In this document: positions 61,678-64,000 of the stretch, one piece after another
Layout of the letters: each line of letters starts with the position of its first letter
Position numbering within the stretch: the stretch's first letter is position 1
Assembly: GCA_910583745.1 (NCBI GenBank)
Contig: CAJTZC010000008.1
Span: forward strand, 7,485 to 71,484
Direction of reading: 5' to 3'
From: an uncultured Bacilli bacterium
Lineage (GTDB): Bacteria > Bacillota_I > Bacilli_A > RF39 > UBA660
DNA length: 64,000 nt
Notes under the pieces: model-generated
The model's input: only the letters and a program-made list of their open reading frames with translations
Told to the model about the DNA's origin: nothing
The model's database searches: none
Position numbers and translations under genes: made by a program

Positions 61678-63318
61678 ATGAAAAAAATTCAATTTTTAAT
61701 CAATGACAATACTCTAAGCATCGGGTATAAAATCGAGAATAATGTCTTTAGAAATTTGAACAATACGAACATTATCTCAAAAGATGACTTGGTATTCGAT
61801 ATCAAATATTTTAAAAATAATCTAAAGTTGGTCGCAGGTTTTTTGAATGTCATGGTCAAAAATGACAATATCACTCGTGCGGTCATCGAACAAGAAGAAT
61901 TGATCGTTATTTCTCTCGATTTACTGAATTATCTTCCTAGCATTACGGATTTGGTCATCAAACCAGATGTCGGTATCGACTATGAAATGCATTTGGCTAT
62001 ATTGAAAAATGACACGCTTCGCTCTATCAATCTCTACTCGATTCCTACCTATCTTTTAGAGCGCATCGATACGACGAAAAATATCAAAATTGAGACGCGC
62101 GTCGAAGTCTTCTACATCAGCAATTTTTTACGCGTGAATAAATTGACGAGTTATTCCGATGTGTTTTATAAAAGAAAAATCGTCATCGATTATGAATTTA
62201 AAGATATCGATTATAAAGATTTTGACCAATTTTTATCAATCAATAATTATCTTAAGACGATTTATTTCGAGTACATCGATATGGATTTCATCAAAAGTGT
62301 AGTTCGACATCTTCGAGAAGCGAAGAAAAGAAATATCACTCTCTGTATCAAGGGTACGGAGAACAATTTGAGTTACTTTTTAGCTCTGGAGGAGTTCGCG
62401 AAGAAGAGCAAATATGTCAAGCAGAACAAAATCAAGTTTAAAATCGATTATACGAAGGAGTATAAGTTTGAGAATTTTATGAAACTCTTGAACTTTACGA
62501 CGATGAAATATATGTTGGTCGTCATCATCATCTCTTGTGTCATCGGATACGGCTTGAATGAATACGACTTATATATGAGTTCGACAGAAATCGATTCCAT
62601 CACAGATAATATATCGGATTTATTGGAAGAGTTCGAGTATTTAGACCCGATTCCGGAGCCAGAGCCTGAACCCGAACCCAATCCTATGGATCCTACGAAC
62701 CCCGTCACGACGACGACAAAACCAAAGCCGAACTATGTCAGTCCTTATTATAAGAATTATGCAAAGGTCATCTCTGTATTGAAACAGACGAATCCCGATA
62801 CGGTCGGCTGGTTGACCGTCAATAACACAACTGTAAACTATCCTGTCGTGCAAGCCAACAATAACAGTTATTATCTGAATCATGACTTTAATAAGAATTC
62901 GAACTCTCTAGGTTGGGTTTTCATGGATTACAGAAACAATGCGAGTGATTTGGACCAAAATACTGTCATCTACGGTCATAATATTGCAAAAGCGAAGTTG
63001 ATGTTCGGTAACTTGAGCGCTACTTTGAAATCCAGTTGGTACACAAAAGCGGACAACCAATACATCACTTTTAATACGGAACGTGGCGACATGCAGTGGA
63101 GAATCTTCTCTATCTATACGATTGCTGCTACGAACGACTATCTATACAACACGTTTGCAACCCAGGCAGATTTCCTAGCTTTCGTAGAAAAAATGCGGTC
63201 ACGCAGTATTTACAATTTCGGTGCAGAAATTAAAGAAAATGATAAAATTATCACTCTATCGACGTGTCAGAGTAATGGAAAAAATAGATTGGTCGTCCAC
63301 GCTGTATTGGTCAAATAA
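61678..63318 (+). CDS. Class B sortase with large N-terminal cytoplasmic domain
   Basis: 546 residues against 220-280 for common sortases. Residues 1-275 form an unidentified mixed helix/strand domain with leucine-rich segments; there is no signal peptide before it. A membrane segment is at about 277-295, then an acidic segment, a Pro-Glu spacer (324-336) and a Thr/Pro/Lys linker. The sortase fold spans about 355-546 with catalytic His434 (YGHNI), Cys530 (LSTCQ) and Arg537 (KNRLVV). It joins surface proteins to peptidoglycan outside the cell, so the extra domain faces the cytoplasm. It is divergent from two genes whose products end in QTGI sorting signals, its likely substrates. Confidence 0.9.
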   Translation: MKKIQFLINDNTLSIGYKIENNVFRNLNNTNIISKDDLVFDIKYFKNNLKLVAGFLNVMVKNDNITRAVIEQEELIVISLDLLNYLPSITDLVIKPDVGIDYEMHLAILKNDTLRSINLYSIPTYLLERIDTTKNIKIETRVEVFYISNFLRVNKLTSYSDVFYKRKIVIDYEFKDIDYKDFDQFLSINNYLKTIYFEYIDMDFIKSVVRHLREAKKRNITLCIKGTENNLSYFLALEEFAKKSKYVKQNKIKFKIDYTKEYKFENFMKLLNFTTMKYMLVVIIISCVIGYGLNEYDLYMSSTEIDSITDNISDLLEEFEYLDPIPEPEPEPEPNPMDPTNPVTTTTKPKPNYVSPYYKNYAKVISVLKQTNPDTVGWLTVNNTTVNYPVVQANNNSYYLNHDFNKNSNSLGWVFMDYRNNASDLDQNTVIYGHNIAKAKLMFGNLSATLKSSWYTKADNQYITFNTERGDMQWRIFSIYTIAATNDYLYNTFATQADFLAFVEKMRSRSIYNFGAEIKENDKIITLSTCQSNGKNRLVVHAVLVK

Positions 63319-63319
63319 A

Positions 63320-63339
63320 AAAGTCTTTCGACTTTTTTT
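63320..63339 (+). terminator. Intrinsic terminator of the sortase gene
   Basis: The stem AAAGTC/GACTTT (63320-63325 with 63330-63335, TTTC loop) followed by T's, directly after the sortase stop. Confidence 0.8.
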
Positions 63340-63468
63340 GTTTTATCTGTGTGCGCTCTTTTCATGATTCGCATTCGCAAATATGTAGAGTAACCTCTCT
63401 ATAGAATGTTTCCCTTCTCTTTTAATGAACTTAATGACATCTTTAACGATTAAACACTTAGTCTTTTT

Positions 63469-63648
63469 TCATACTTTTTTCAATATCCTTATTTCGCTGT
63501 CAGAATAATCATAATCCGTTTTTAATTCTTCCAAAGTTATGCCCTTTTGGAGCATTTTTCGAGCGATGGAGAGTCGTTCTTCTTTGCGGCCTTCTTTGCG
63601 ACCTTTCGCGAGGCAGGCTTTCTCTATGATGTACACCTGCATCAACAT
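63469..63648 (-). pseudogene. 3' remnant of an Rpn/PD-(D/E)XK-type transposase
   Basis: 59 codons plus TGA. The product has the tail seen in Rpn-family putative transposases: KGRKEGRKEERLSIARKMLQKGITLEELKTDYDYSDSEIRILKK (repeated KG/EG/RKE followed by a HTH-like end). The nuclease core is missing upstream, where I see no related open frame, so this is a decayed copy. The bases 63650-63880 hold no other gene I can support. Confidence 0.65.
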
Positions 63649-63916
63649 CTGTATTCTTTACTTAACTTGTGTTTCTACTTACTATACGAGACATAAGAAC
63701 AAGTTATACAGCGACGTCAAAATAAAGTATTTTACTCTTGTGAAAGGGAAACGAGCTAGAAAGTATTCTATCTTTCGAGTGGGTTATATCTTGTTTAAGA
63801 GAGCCTTCGGCTCCAAGAAGAAGATACATTTACCATTTAATTTTATTCTTACAGACGTCTAGCTTGTATAGACAACTTAAATTTTTTAAATTGCCCTCTT
63901 TGGTTTTTTCGTCATG

Positions 63917-63941
63917 GAAAAATAGGCTGAATCGGCCTATT
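63917..63941 (-). terminator. Intrinsic terminator
   Basis: The stem AATAGGC/GCCTATT (63935-63941 with 63921-63927) is followed by T's on the minus strand. It ends the partial gene at the right edge. Confidence 0.75.
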
Positions 63942-63955
63942 TACCAGTGTTTCTT

Positions 63956-64000
63956 TTAGTTTTTCATGAACTGGAGACACTCTTTTTTGTGTTTTTCTCC
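63956..64000 (-). CDS. 3' end of an unidentified gene (partial)
   Basis: Fourteen codons and TAA, ending HKKECLQFMKN, followed by a good terminator. Too short to identify. Confidence 0.35.
   Translation of the reverse strand, partial: GEKHKKECLQFMKN

Noticed and set aside
63539..63862. Plus-strand frame of 107 codons near the right end
   Set aside because: It runs opposite the recognisable transposase tail and its product has no features of a real protein.

Overview
The window comes from a low-GC, anaerobic, spore-forming member of the Bacillota. The signs are a pyruvate:ferredoxin oxidoreductase, a T-box leader, a dacF-spmA-spmB sporulation cluster, a CotY/CotZ-type coat protein, a YqfQ/VrrA-like protein, AGGAGG-type ribosome binding sites, and surface proteins of the kinds seen in uncultured gut Bacilli of the RF39/Erysipelotrichia type. 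TGA behaves as a stop. The placement is inferred from gene content only; no rRNA is present.

Layout. 0.1-8.2 kb: a degenerate RNase J with glyS, a coiled-coil lipoprotein, a deacetylase-like membrane protein, an SSB, and spmB, spmA, dacF. 8.2-12.9 kb: two ABC transporters with fused ATPase and permease. 13-16.8 kb: a 33-residue prepilin-like peptide, a CPWC thioredoxin-fold protein, frr, a WG-repeat protein, a coat protein and a membrane-anchored EIIB-like protein. 16.8-21.9 kb: two related TPR-like proteins (432 and 1273 residues). 21.9-25.4 kb: an HD hydrolase and valS behind one T-box. 25.4-27 kb: a large surface protein. 27-44 kb: housekeeping genes (AI-2E exporter, recD2, mtaB, nfo, a type IV pilin, nifJ, a ZnuA-like lipoprotein, rnc-smc). 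44.2-49 kb: a surface-protein island with a broken gene, a BspA/DUF285-type repeat protein and a paralogue of the 25-kb protein, two of them sharing a promoter and leader. 49-53.2 kb: tcdA with a 6S-like RNA, then prepilin peptidase and a PilC/GspF protein. 53.2-58.5 kb: a Nudix gene with one nonsense codon, a partial gene duplication around tRNA-Arg(CCT), csp and an ABC exporter. 58.6-63.3 kb: two cell-wall-anchored B-repeat proteins next to a class B sortase with a large novel N-terminal domain. 63.3-64 kb: a transposase remnant and a partial gene.

Two systems stand out. The first is the sortase module, where both neighbouring surface proteins end in related QTGI sorting signals and the sortase carries about 275 unexplained cytoplasmic residues. 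The second is a scattered type IV pilus/competence-like system: pilin, 33-residue mini-prepilin, prepilin peptidase and PilC, with no ATPase in the window. Several proteins keep their fold but have lost catalytic or binding residues (RNase J, EIIB, the ZnuA-like and deacetylase-like proteins), which suggests non-enzymatic roles.
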